In this document: piece by piece, positions 1 to 5,489 of the stretch
How the letters are laid out: each line of letters opens with the position of its first letter
How positions within the stretch are numbered: the stretch's first letter is position 1
Assembly (NCBI GenBank): GCA_945885485.1
Contig: CAMCYT010000066.1
Span: forward strand, 1-12,180
Length of the DNA: 12,180 bases
Origin: Prosthecobacter debontii
Lineage (GTDB): Bacteria; Verrucomicrobiota; Verrucomicrobiia; Verrucomicrobiales; Akkermansiaceae
Reading direction: 5' to 3'
Notes under the pieces: model-generated
Seen by the model: only the letters and a program-made list of their open reading frames with translations
Told to the model about the DNA's origin: nothing
The model's database searches: none
Program-made: the position numbers and the translations under genes

Positions 1-139
1 TTGCGGATCTTGAAGAAGATAAGTGGTGAGGCTACCGAGAAAAGGTGCTGAGTAACCGAGGTAGATCCGCTGAGGCATGGGGAAACTTTAAATTTTAAAT
101 CTTAAACCTCAAGGCTTGGGTTGGGATTTGACTACATTG
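1..139. other. Left-edge gene-free stretch
   Basis: No convincing gene lies here. One plus-strand frame closes with a stop at 27-29 after eight codons reading ADLEEDKW, so the tail of a plus-strand gene from outside the window is possible but cannot be shown. Two short complementary pairs are nested (3-9 with 64-70, and 32-36 with 60-64), which could fold into a small structure, but I recognise no RNA family. From about 88 to 110 the sequence turns AT-rich. Together with the repeat and terminator that follow, the gene-free region extends to 318. Confidence 0.4.
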
Positions 140-233
140 GGAGCGCCGACGTCCCCGTCGGTATGAGGATGAGCAGTTATTAGTGGAAGGGTTGATATTG
201 AGAGATCAAGGCCGACGGGGGCGTCGGCGCTCC
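140..233. repeat. 23-bp inverted repeat with 48-nt spacer, REP-like
   Basis: The arms are 140-162 and 211-233. They match at 21 of 23 positions when one is reverse complemented, and both mismatches become G-U wobbles in RNA on one strand, so a transcript could pair along the full length. Each arm also contains its own small near-palindrome, GCCGAC facing GTCGG. The arms are GC-rich and the spacer is not. It lies outside genes, just beyond the rpsU terminator. This form is typical of dispersed intergenic palindromes (REP/MITE-like), but copy number cannot be judged from one window. Confidence 0.7.
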
Positions 234-250
234 GGCCGTTTTAACTAAAA

Positions 251-280
251 AAAGCGAGCACTTGGTGGGGTGCTCGCTTT
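251..280 (-). terminator. Intrinsic terminator of rpsU
   Basis: A perfect 11-bp stem (251-261 with 270-280) encloses an 8-nt loop. Read on the minus strand, the 3' arm runs straight into a tract of seven Ts (253-247), followed by AGTTAA. It sits 38 nt after the rpsU stop codon and would end the rpsB-tsf-rpsU transcript. The plus-strand reading lacks a good T tract, so it acts mainly in one direction. Confidence 0.9.
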
Positions 281-318
281 GATTTGATCTGTCTGACTTT
301 TTGGGTCAGTAGAGGGGA

Positions 319-558
319 TTAACCGTTTGTGAGGTCGACGGTTTCAATTTCGGCGGGTGCTGCGCCGGTTGAGAAACGCCATCTGACTTTGTTACGCTTA
401 GAAGCGGTACGAAGTTTACGCTGTTTGCGTTCAGTTGGGGTTTCGAAAGCGCGACGACGGCGCATTTCCTCAAGGATTCCCTCGGAATCGAGTTTGGTTT
501 TGAGGCGTTTGAGGGCGCGATCTACGGGCTCTCCTTTTTTGACGTTCACTCCACGCAT
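319..558 (-). CDS. rpsU: Small ribosomal subunit protein bS21
   Basis: This encodes a 79-residue, strongly basic protein of the bS21 family, a late-assembling protein of the 30S platform close to the 3' end of 16S rRNA. It opens with the family N-terminus MRGVNVKKGEP, then the helix region around DRALKRLKTKL, and continues with the Arg-rich stretch EEMRRRRAFETPTERKQRK at about residues 30-48. It is slightly longer than the roughly 71-residue E. coli protein; the extra part is a non-basic C-terminal tail (about 63-79). The ATG at 556-558 is the only start giving the full family N-terminus. No Shine-Dalgarno sequence precedes it. It lies 101 nt downstream of tsf, with a possible promoter in that gap, and is followed by a strong terminator. 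Confidence 0.95.
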   Translation of the reverse strand: MRGVNVKKGEPVDRALKRLKTKLDSEGILEEMRRRRAFETPTERKQRKLRTASKRNKVRWRFSTGAAPAEIETVDLTNG

Positions 559-609
559 GTGCTGATGTTTTTCGTTGGTTGTATCTTTAAAATCGTTGTT
601 GGGGCGCGG

Positions 610-638
610 TGTATGAGCTGGTTGATCGATTGAGTCAA
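610..638 (-). promoter_or_regulatory. Possible rpsU promoter inside a 7-bp inverted repeat
   Basis: On the minus strand, TTGACT (633-638) is followed after 17 bp by CATACA (610-615). The -35 box is good and the -10 box is weak. A perfect 7-bp inverted repeat (606-612 with 646-652) brackets these boxes, overlapping the -10. That could be an operator, a 3' hairpin of the tsf message, or chance. It would let rpsU be expressed separately from rpsB-tsf. Confidence 0.3.
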
Positions 639-659
639 GCAGGAAACACCGCCTAATAT

Positions 660-1526
660 TTATTCACCGAGTCCAAAGCGGACGAAGCGGGTGACACTGA
701 GGGTGTCGCCGAGTTCTTTGCCTTTTTGTTCGAGGAGTTGGGTGATGGTGACTTCGGGGTCTTTGACGAAGCCTTGCTCAAGGAAGCAGGATTCTGCGAA
801 GAACTTGGCGATTTGACCTTTGAGGATATTTTCGATGATATTCTCGGGTTTGCCTTGTTCGATGAGACGCACGCGGAAGATATCTTTCTCGGCGTTGACG
901 ATAGCCTCAGGGATGTCGTTACGGGAAAGGCCTTTGGGTGCGCAGGCAGCGATGTGAAGGGTGAGGTCCTTGATGAGTTCTTGGAAGGCAGGTTGGGAGG
1001 CAACTGCGGAGCTGCTGGTGCCGACTTCGAGCAATACTCCGACTTTGCCGCCGAGGTGGATGTAGGAAGCAATCACGCCACCAGGAGCGGCGTCGAAACG
1101 GACATACTTACGGAACTGGAGGTTTTCGCCGAGTTCTACGACTTTGAATTTCACGAAGTCTTCGAGCGTGCTATCACCGAGAGGAACGGTGAGGGCGGTT
1201 GCGTGGTCTGCAGCGTTGGAGTCTGCAAGTTTGTCAGCGATGGCGGCGACGAAAGTCTGGAAGTTTTCGTTTTTGGAAACGAAGTCAGTTTCGCAGTTTA
1301 CTTCGAGCAGGATGCCGGTGGACGCAGCAGCGCTGACGCGTGCAGTGATGATGCCTTCGTTGGCTTCGCGGTCGGCTTTGGCACCGGCTTTGGCGATGCC
1401 ACGCTCGCGAAGGAGTTTGATGGAAGCCTCGATATCACCATTGGTCTCGGTGAGGACTTTTTTGCAGTCCATCATGCCGGCGTTGGTTTTATCGCGGAGT
1501 TCTTTAACGATTGATGCGGTGATCAT
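660..1526 (-). CDS. tsf: Elongation factor Ts
   Basis: This 288-residue protein is the guanine-nucleotide exchange factor that releases GDP from EF-Tu in the cytoplasm. The N-terminal UBA-like domain (about 1-54) holds the family signature with TNAGMMDCKKVL at 14-25, followed by the second conserved stretch CETDFVSKN at 78-86, which contains the T-D-F residues used in EF-Tu contact. The rest forms the dimerisation/core region, ending in a typical EF-Ts tail. Its length is normal. The ATG at 1524-1526 starts exactly at the family N-terminus. No Shine-Dalgarno sequence is visible. It follows rpsB by 76 nt, the classic rpsB-tsf pair. The next gene downstream is rpsU rather than the pyrH-frr pair common in other bacteria. 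Confidence 0.97.
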   Translation of the reverse strand: MITASIVKELRDKTNAGMMDCKKVLTETNGDIEASIKLLRERGIAKAGAKADREANEGIITARVSAAASTGILLEVNCETDFVSKNENFQTFVAAIADKLADSNAADHATALTVPLGDSTLEDFVKFKVVELGENLQFRKYVRFDAAPGGVIASYIHLGGKVGVLLEVGTSSSAVASQPAFQELIKDLTLHIAACAPKGLSRNDIPEAIVNAEKDIFRVRLIEQGKPENIIENILKGQIAKFFAESCFLEQGFVKDPEVTITQLLEQKGKELGDTLSVTRFVRFGLGE

Positions 1527-1564
1527 GAAATAAGTTTGCTAGTTGGCAGTGTTAAGTTTTGAGG

Positions 1565-1595
1565 GAAGAGCCGTTGTTAAAAACTCAGGCTCTTC
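1565..1595 (-). other. rpsB-tsf intergenic hairpin
   Basis: A perfect 8-bp stem (1565-1572 with 1588-1595) lies between the rpsB stop and the tsf start. On the minus strand it is followed by CCTCAAAACTT rather than a T tract, so it is not a full intrinsic terminator. It may be a partial attenuator or an mRNA processing or stability element that sets the uS2 to EF-Ts ratio. Confidence 0.4.
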
Positions 1596-1602
1596 GAGAT
1601 GA

Positions 1603-2286
1603 TTAGTTCTTTTTCGCGGCGAGCATGCCATCGACCAAGTTTTGGAGGATGATACGGATCGAGCGGATGGCGTCGTCGTTGCCTGGAATCGGGAAATCGA
1701 CTTTGGCAGGATCGGCGTTGGTATCGACGATGGCGATGATAGGGATGCTGAGGCGACGAGCTTCGGCGACGGCGATGGTCTCGCGAGCGGAGTCAACGAT
1801 GACGATGGCGTCAGGTTTTTTCTCAAGGTTGCGAACGCCGCGAAGGTTGCGGAGGAGTTTTTCGCGCTCGCGGCCGAGGGCGGCAAGTTCCTTTTTGGAC
1901 ATGGATTTGAACTCCGGTTGTTTTTCGATGTTTTCGAGGTAACGAAGGCGCTCAACGGATTTGCGAACGGTTGTGGCGTTAGTGAGCATACCGCCGAGCC
2001 AACGGTGGTTGACGTAATGTTGTCCGGTGGCTTCTGCAGCTTCGCGGATGGCGTCTTGTGCTTGGCGTTTGCAGCCGACGAAGAGGATCTGTTTGTTTTT
2101 GCTGACGAGGTCGGCAAGGAAGTCGGATGCTTTATCGAGCTGTTGGACAGTTTTCTCGAGGTTGATGATGTAAATTCCGCCTTTGTCCTTCATAAGGAAG
2201 GGCTTCATGCGTGGATTCCACTTTTTCGTTTGGTGACCGTAGTGAACGCCAGCGTCCACCATTTCAGTGATGAGTTCGTTAATCAT
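1603..2286 (-). CDS. rpsB: Small ribosomal subunit protein uS2
   Basis: This 227-residue protein is uS2, a late-binding protein of the 30S head-platform junction that helps hold bS1. Family landmarks are the N-terminal MVDAGVHYGHQTKKWNPRM (10-28), the IINLEKT segment near 40, the HRWLGGMLTN block near 93-102, and the conserved DAIVIVDS / AEARRLSIPIIAIVDTNADP segment in the C-terminal half. The start at 2284-2286 gives the expected N-terminus; no Shine-Dalgarno sequence precedes it. It is the first gene of the rpsB-tsf unit. A hairpin lies in its upstream leader and could serve autoregulation by uS2, as is known for E. coli rpsB, although the structure here is not one I recognise. Confidence 0.97.
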   Translation of the reverse strand: MINELITEMVDAGVHYGHQTKKWNPRMKPFLMKDKGGIYIINLEKTVQQLDKASDFLADLVSKNKQILFVGCKRQAQDAIREAAEATGQHYVNHRWLGGMLTNATTVRKSVERLRYLENIEKQPEFKSMSKKELAALGREREKLLRNLRGVRNLEKKPDAIVIVDSARETIAVAEARRLSIPIIAIVDTNADPAKVDFPIPGNDDAIRSIRIILQNLVDGMLAAKKN

Positions 2287-2332
2287 GATATATGTAATTT
2301 TTGTCCCGTCTTAAATCAGAGCGAGCGATTTT

Positions 2333-2365
2333 GAAGACCTGCCACTTGGTTTCCCTTGGGTCTTC
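2333..2365 (-). promoter_or_regulatory. Leader hairpin upstream of rpsB
   Basis: GAAGACC (2333-2339) and GGTCTTC (2359-2365) form a perfect 7-bp stem with a 19-nt loop. The hairpin ends 46 nt before the rpsB start. The loop has the repeated element CTTG (2345-2348 and 2355-2358). Ribosomal protein operons are often autoregulated by such leaders, and in E. coli uS2 represses rpsB-tsf. The stem itself is seen directly; the regulatory role is inferred. No clear promoter could be placed in the gap. Confidence 0.4.
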
Positions 2366-2404
2366 GTTGTTGTGAGGTGGCTGAAGGGGTGCGGTTCTTA
2401 TGAG

Positions 2405-2440
2405 TGAACCCAGAAAAATGCAAGCACTTTTCTGGGTTCA
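2405..2440 (-). terminator. Probable helicase 3' hairpin
   Basis: A perfect 13-bp inverted repeat (2405-2417 with 2428-2440) has a 10-nt loop, about 90 nt beyond the helicase stop codon and before rpsB. The A/T run is at the loop end of the stem instead of after it, and neither strand shows a T tract downstream, so it is not a textbook intrinsic terminator. It most likely marks the 3' end of the helicase message, by termination or by protection from exonucleases. Confidence 0.5.
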
Positions 2441-2453
2441 GTTAAAAGTTATG

Positions 2454-2526
2454 AGTTATTTGTTATTAGGGAGCATAGACGCGCTTTTCCTTATATCTTC
2501 TAACTATTAACTTATAACGAATAACT
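2454..2526. repeat. AT-rich 13-bp inverted repeat
   Basis: The arms AGTTATTTGTTAT (2454-2466) and ATAACGAATAACT (2514-2526) pair at 12 of 13 positions across a 47-nt spacer. It starts right after the helicase stop and precedes the stronger 2405-2440 hairpin. In RNA the stem would be weak. It could be part of the helicase 3' untranslated region or a degenerate intergenic repeat. Related TTAT/ATAA motifs also occur around the arms. Confidence 0.4.
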
Positions 2527-2531
2527 TCTAC

Positions 2532-3830
2532 CTACCGCCGCGTGCGGCGGCGTGCTGCTCCGCTGGTGCGGCTTGGTGTTCCTTGGGAGGAGGATTGGCC
2601 GCCACGTCCGCCGCCGCCACCGCCGCCTTGTTTGACTTTCGGGGGTTTGAAGCCGGTGCGGTGTTTTTCTTGGAGGTTTTCGCTGTGCCACTGATGGGAG
2701 GTATCGCGAGGGATCTGATTTTTGATGAGTTTCTCGATATCGCGGAGGAAATCGATTTCGTCCTCAGCACAGAAGGAGACGGCGAGGCCATCGGCGCCAG
2801 CGCGTCCGGTGCGTCCGATCCGATGGACGTAGGCTTCTGGCTCGTTTGGGAGATCGTAGTTCACGACTAGGCCGATGTCTTTCACATCGACTCCGCGTGC
2901 CGCGACGTCGGTGGCGACTAGGACGGGTACGAGACCTTGCTTGAATTTCGCGAGGGCTTTTTCCCGTTGGGCTTGGGATTTATTGCCGTGGATGGCTTCG
3001 GCTTCATAGCCAGCGGCGGTGAGGGCGATGGCGAGTTTATTGGAGCCGTGTTTGGTGCGTCCGAACACGATGGTGAGTTTGGCTTCGCTGGCTTGGCTCT
3101 GTTTTTCTAAGAGCTGTTGCAAAAGATACATTTTGTTGCCGCGATCGACGAAGCAGAGTTTTTGCTGGATACGCTCGGCTGTGGTGACCTCTGGGGTGAT
3201 GGTCACGTGAGCGGGGTTTTTAAGAATTTTTTGAGCAAGGGTAACGATGTTCGGTGCCAGAGTGGCGGAGAAAAACAGCGATTGTTTTTTCTTCGGAAGA
3301 AGATCAATGATACGGTTCACGTCGCGGAGAAAACCCATGTCGAGCATGCGATCGACTTCATCGAGGACGAAGAAATCGACAGCGGAGAGATCGATGCAGC
3401 CTTGATCGATCAGATCGAGCAAACGCCCGGGAGTTGCGACGAGGACATCGACACCAGCGCGCATGGCGTTGACTTGTGGTCGTTGGCCGACGCCACCCCA
3501 GATGGTGGTGAGGCGGAAGCGGACTTTTTCTCCGTAGGTGGAGAAACTTTTAGCGACTTGGCCGGCGAGTTCGCGGGTTGGTGCAAGCACGAGGACGCGG
3601 CATTGTTTCGTGCGAATAGGGCGGGGATCGCTGTGGAGGGCATTTAGGATAGGTAATGCGAACGAGGCGGTTTTTCCAGTTCCTGTCTGAGCGCAACCGA
3701 GTATGTCGCGACCTTCCAAGAGCAGCGGAATCGCTTGGGCTTGGACGGGGGAAGGAGTGGTGTAGTTGAGTTCGGTTAGAACTTGTTTCAAGGGCGCGGC
3801 AAGAGCCATCGCTTCAAATGTAGTGGTCAT
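2532..3830 (-). CDS. DEAD-box-family ATP-dependent RNA helicase, RhlE-like, with DEVD motif II
   Basis: This 432-residue protein should unwind short RNA duplexes or remodel RNA-protein complexes using ATP, in ribosome assembly or RNA decay. The motifs appear in order: Q motif (F5 and TTPSPVQ to 30), motif I AQTGTGKT (47-54), Ia PTRELA (84-89), GG (112-113), Ib TPGR (133-136), motif II DEVD (157-160), III SAT (188-190), V ATDVAARGVDV (306-316), VI HRIGRTGR (336-343). Motif II has Val where DEAD has Ala. The C-terminus (about 393-432) is a basic, disordered-looking Gly/Arg/Ser tail with a seven-Gly run, as in many RNA-binding helicases. The frame stays open upstream to an ATG at 4010, but the family N-terminus begins at 3830 and the upstream ATG falls inside the candidate promoter. 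The start is preceded by an A-rich run (AAAAAAAGAA), not a Shine-Dalgarno sequence. Confidence 0.94.
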   Translation of the reverse strand: MTTTFEAMALAAPLKQVLTELNYTTPSPVQAQAIPLLLEGRDILGCAQTGTGKTASFALPILNALHSDPRPIRTKQCRVLVLAPTRELAGQVAKSFSTYGEKVRFRLTTIWGGVGQRPQVNAMRAGVDVLVATPGRLLDLIDQGCIDLSAVDFFVLDEVDRMLDMGFLRDVNRIIDLLPKKKQSLFFSATLAPNIVTLAQKILKNPAHVTITPEVTTAERIQQKLCFVDRGNKMYLLQQLLEKQSQASEAKLTIVFGRTKHGSNKLAIALTAAGYEAEAIHGNKSQAQREKALAKFKQGLVPVLVATDVAARGVDVKDIGLVVNYDLPNEPEAYVHRIGRTGRAGADGLAVSFCAEDEIDFLRDIEKLIKNQIPRDTSHQWHSENLQEKHRTGFKPPKVKQGGGGGGGRGGQSSSQGTPSRTSGAARRRTRR

Positions 3831-3976
3831 TTCTTTTTTTCTAAAAGCCAGCGGATGCGGATATTGGCTGCTGACAGGGATCGATGAGATGGAGTGAGCC
3901 TCTTGCAATCTCTCATCGAAGTAGACCGGAAAAAGCGCTACCGCGAATGCGGCAACTGGGGGGCAAAAGCCCTGTG
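3831..3976 (-). promoter_or_regulatory. Structured 5' leader of the helicase gene
   Basis: About 146 nt lie between the predicted transcription start and the helicase ATG, packed with complementary segments. A 6-bp helix ACAGGG/CCCTGT (3874-3879 with 3970-3975) would close a domain containing a tetraloop-size hairpin (3941-3944 with 3949-3952) and a perfect 9-bp stem (3881-3889 with 3911-3919). A hairpin GGGC/GCCC (3961-3964 with 3969-3972) competes with the closing helix for the same bases. Near the start codon a 5-bp stem (3846-3850 with 3865-3869) is followed by UUU. It could be a cold-responsive or self-regulating leader. I recognise no riboswitch class. Confidence 0.45.
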
Positions 3977-3982
3977 ACGGGT

Positions 3983-4010
3983 TAGATAGACAGATATTTG
4001 AGAATGGCAA
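3983..4010 (-). promoter_or_regulatory. Candidate helicase promoter
   Basis: Reading the minus strand, TTGCCA (4005-4010, five of six bases as in TTGACA) is followed after 16 bp by TATCTA (3983-3988). The predicted start of transcription is near 3976, which is exactly where the structured leader begins. It lies downstream of the terminator at 4040-4068, so the helicase would be an independent transcript. Confidence 0.45.
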
Positions 4011-4039
4011 AGCATTTCTCGGTAGTTCACAAAATGAAA

Positions 4040-4068
4040 AAACCGCAAGGTTTGAGGCCTTGCGGTTT
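4040..4068 (-). terminator. Intrinsic terminator of the lipoprotein-like gene
   Basis: A perfect 11-bp stem (4040-4050 with 4058-4068) has a 7-nt loop, and on the minus strand the stem runs into TTTTTTCATTTTG. It lies 28 nt after the stop of the small gene at 4097-4339 and separates that gene from the helicase. Confidence 0.9.
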
Positions 4069-4096
4069 AAAGAGACGGTTTTGAAACCATTAAATT

Positions 4097-4339
4097 TTAG
4101 TATTGGTTTTGGTCTTGGGAGTTACCGTAGACGGCACCACCGGCGCCACCGAGTGCGCCACCAATTGCTGCACCTTCAAGTGCGTTACCGGATTGGTGTC
4201 CGATGACTCCACCAGCTGCTGCGCCGAGGAGTGCTCCGCCAAGGGCGCCGCGCTGAGTGTTAGGGCCGGTTGGAGCGGTGCAGTTGCTGAGGGTTATACT
4301 GGAAATAGCTGCGATGGTGAGGAGTGCTAATTTTTTCAT
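4097..4339 (-). CDS. Small glycine-zipper lipoprotein-like protein
   Basis: This 80-residue protein has a short Lys-containing N-terminus and hydrophobic signal segment (about 3-18) ending in LSNC, with Cys20 as the candidate lipidated residue. The residue before Cys is Asn, which does not fit the standard lipobox, so lipidation is uncertain. Residues 31-72 are a Gly/Ala repeat of the glycine-zipper type (GALGGALLGAAAGG and GAAIGGALGGAGGA), as in small outer-membrane-associated proteins that insert helical hairpins. The tail is polar (NSQDQNQY). The frame is open upstream to 4468, but the signal sequence begins at the ATG at 4337-4339. A weak TTGAAC (4385-4390) / TATTCA (4362-4367) pair with 17-bp spacing may be its promoter. 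It ends in its own terminator. Function is unknown; envelope integrity is a guess. Confidence 0.8.
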   Translation of the reverse strand: MKKLALLTIAAISSITLSNCTAPTGPNTQRGALGGALLGAAAGGVIGHQSGNALEGAAIGGALGGAGGAVYGNSQDQNQY

Positions 4340-4476
4340 AATATGTTTAAGAGTTATTAAATGAATATTCGATATTTTTGTGGAGTTCAAGGAATTTGAG
4401 TTAAAAATACAAATTCCATTGGCTTTACGGTTGGGTATGACGATATACTTGGAATTGTATTCGATCATTTTTTCGA

Positions 4477-5448
4477 TCAGACGAAAGTAAGCTCAGGAGA
4501 GGGCTGCGGAAGGACGGGCGCGAGGGGTGAGAGACCGAGTTTTGCGAGCAGAACCTGATCTTTTTTCACTGAGGGGTTTTCAGCAGTGAGGAGTTTGTCT
4601 CCATAGAAAATGGAGTTTGCACCAGCGAAGAAGCAAAGCGCTTGTGCTTCATCGGAAAGGCGAGTGCGACCTGCGGAGAGGCGGACTTTCGCTTTTGGCA
4701 CAGCGATCCGAGTGACGGCGATCATGCGGACGATGTCAAAGGTGTCGACTTGTGGGTTTTCTGCGAGGGGTGTGCCGGGCATGGGCATGAGAGAGTTGAT
4801 CGGCACTGACTCTGGTTGCGGATCGAAGTTTGAAATGATCTCTAACATCCGAAGTCGGTCGGTGATCGTTTCACCTAGGCCGAGGATGCCGCCGCAGCAT
4901 ACCGACATGCCTGCGTCTTGGACGTTTTGGATGGTGCGGAGTCGGTCTTCGTAGGTGTGCGAAGTGACGATGTTTGGATAATGCTCGGGTGAGGTATCGA
5001 GGTTGTGATTGTAAGCGGTGACGCCGGCTTGTTTGAGTTGCTTGGCTTCATCCGGGCCTAGTTCGCCGAGTGTGACGCAGACTTCCATTCCGAGTTTGGA
5101 AACGTCTTGGATAATATCGAGTACTTGTTCGAAGCGTTGAGTTCCACCCCGGACACCGCGCCATGCAGCTCCCATGCAGAAGCGGGTGGAGCCGGTTTCC
5201 GCAGCGACTTTGGCGCGTTCTAATACATCGCATTTTGACATGAGACGTTCGCTTTCGACACCTGATTTGTAGCGTGCGGACTGGGCGCAATAGGAGCAAT
5301 CCTCGGAGCAGCCGCCGGTTTTGATGGAAAGGAGTGTGCAAAGCTGGACTTCAGGTTTGTCCCAGTTTGCTTCGTGGACTGCTCTGGATTTTTGAATGAG
5401 ATCAAAAAAGGGAAGGGAGTGGAGTTCTTGGAGTTTTTTAAGATTCAT
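4477..5448 (-). CDS. bioB: Biotin synthase
   Basis: This 323-residue radical-SAM enzyme inserts sulfur into dethiobiotin to make biotin, the last step of the pathway. The CxxxCxxC cluster that binds the SAM-cleaving 4Fe-4S centre is Cys47, Cys51, Cys54. The ligands of the second, sulfur-donating 2Fe-2S cluster are present: Cys91 (RFCMGAAWR), Cys124 (EVCVTLG), Cys184 (SVCCGGI) and Arg256 (VRLSAGR). The YNHNLDTSPE motif is at 146-155. The length is normal for the family and all key residues are intact. The start at 5446-5448 lacks a Shine-Dalgarno sequence. No other biotin genes and no recognisable BirA operator are nearby. It lies 41 nt downstream of the secreted-protein gene and may be read from the same transcript. 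Confidence 0.97.
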   Translation of the reverse strand: MNLKKLQELHSLPFFDLIQKSRAVHEANWDKPEVQLCTLLSIKTGGCSEDCSYCAQSARYKSGVESERLMSKCDVLERAKVAAETGSTRFCMGAAWRGVRGGTQRFEQVLDIIQDVSKLGMEVCVTLGELGPDEAKQLKQAGVTAYNHNLDTSPEHYPNIVTSHTYEDRLRTIQNVQDAGMSVCCGGILGLGETITDRLRMLEIISNFDPQPESVPINSLMPMPGTPLAENPQVDTFDIVRMIAVTRIAVPKAKVRLSAGRTRLSDEAQALCFFAGANSIFYGDKLLTAENPSVKKDQVLLAKLGLSPLAPVLPQPSPELTFV

Positions 5449-5489
5449 GATGGAAAAAGGAGTATCGACTGTTAGAAGATGAGTGGGTG

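Noticed and set aside
3..70. Nested complementary segments as a possible small RNA
   Set aside because: The pairs are only 7 and 5 bp with large loops. No SRP, tmRNA, RNase P, 6S or tRNA consensus could be seen.
726..1514. 262-residue open frame antisense to tsf
   Set aside because: It lies fully opposite a certain EF-Ts gene. Its composition (runs of Asp, Glu, Phe, Gly) mirrors the complementary codons and matches no family I know.
1642..2334. 230-residue open frame antisense to rpsB
   Set aside because: It is a shadow of uS2 on the opposite strand, with the same skewed composition.
3880..3976. Known riboswitch (c-di-GMP or cobalamin) upstream of the helicase
   Set aside because: The conserved core strings of those classes are not present; only generic hairpins are seen.
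3831..4010. 60-codon N-terminal extension of the helicase
   Set aside because: The extension has no helicase-family features, its ATG lies within the candidate -35 box, and the family N-terminus begins at 3830.
4340..4468. Extended start of the small lipoprotein-like gene near the bioB stop
   Set aside because: The extension is AT-rich, Asn/Ile/Ser-heavy and would bury the signal sequence.
4461..4479. Direct repeat TCGATCA at 4461-4467 and 4473-4479
   Set aside because: It is only 7 bp, overlaps the bioB stop codon, and has no other hallmark of an attachment or binding site.
5449..5489. BirA operator ahead of bioB
   Set aside because: No TTGTTAAC-type half-sites with proper spacing were found in the short gap or the adjacent gene end.
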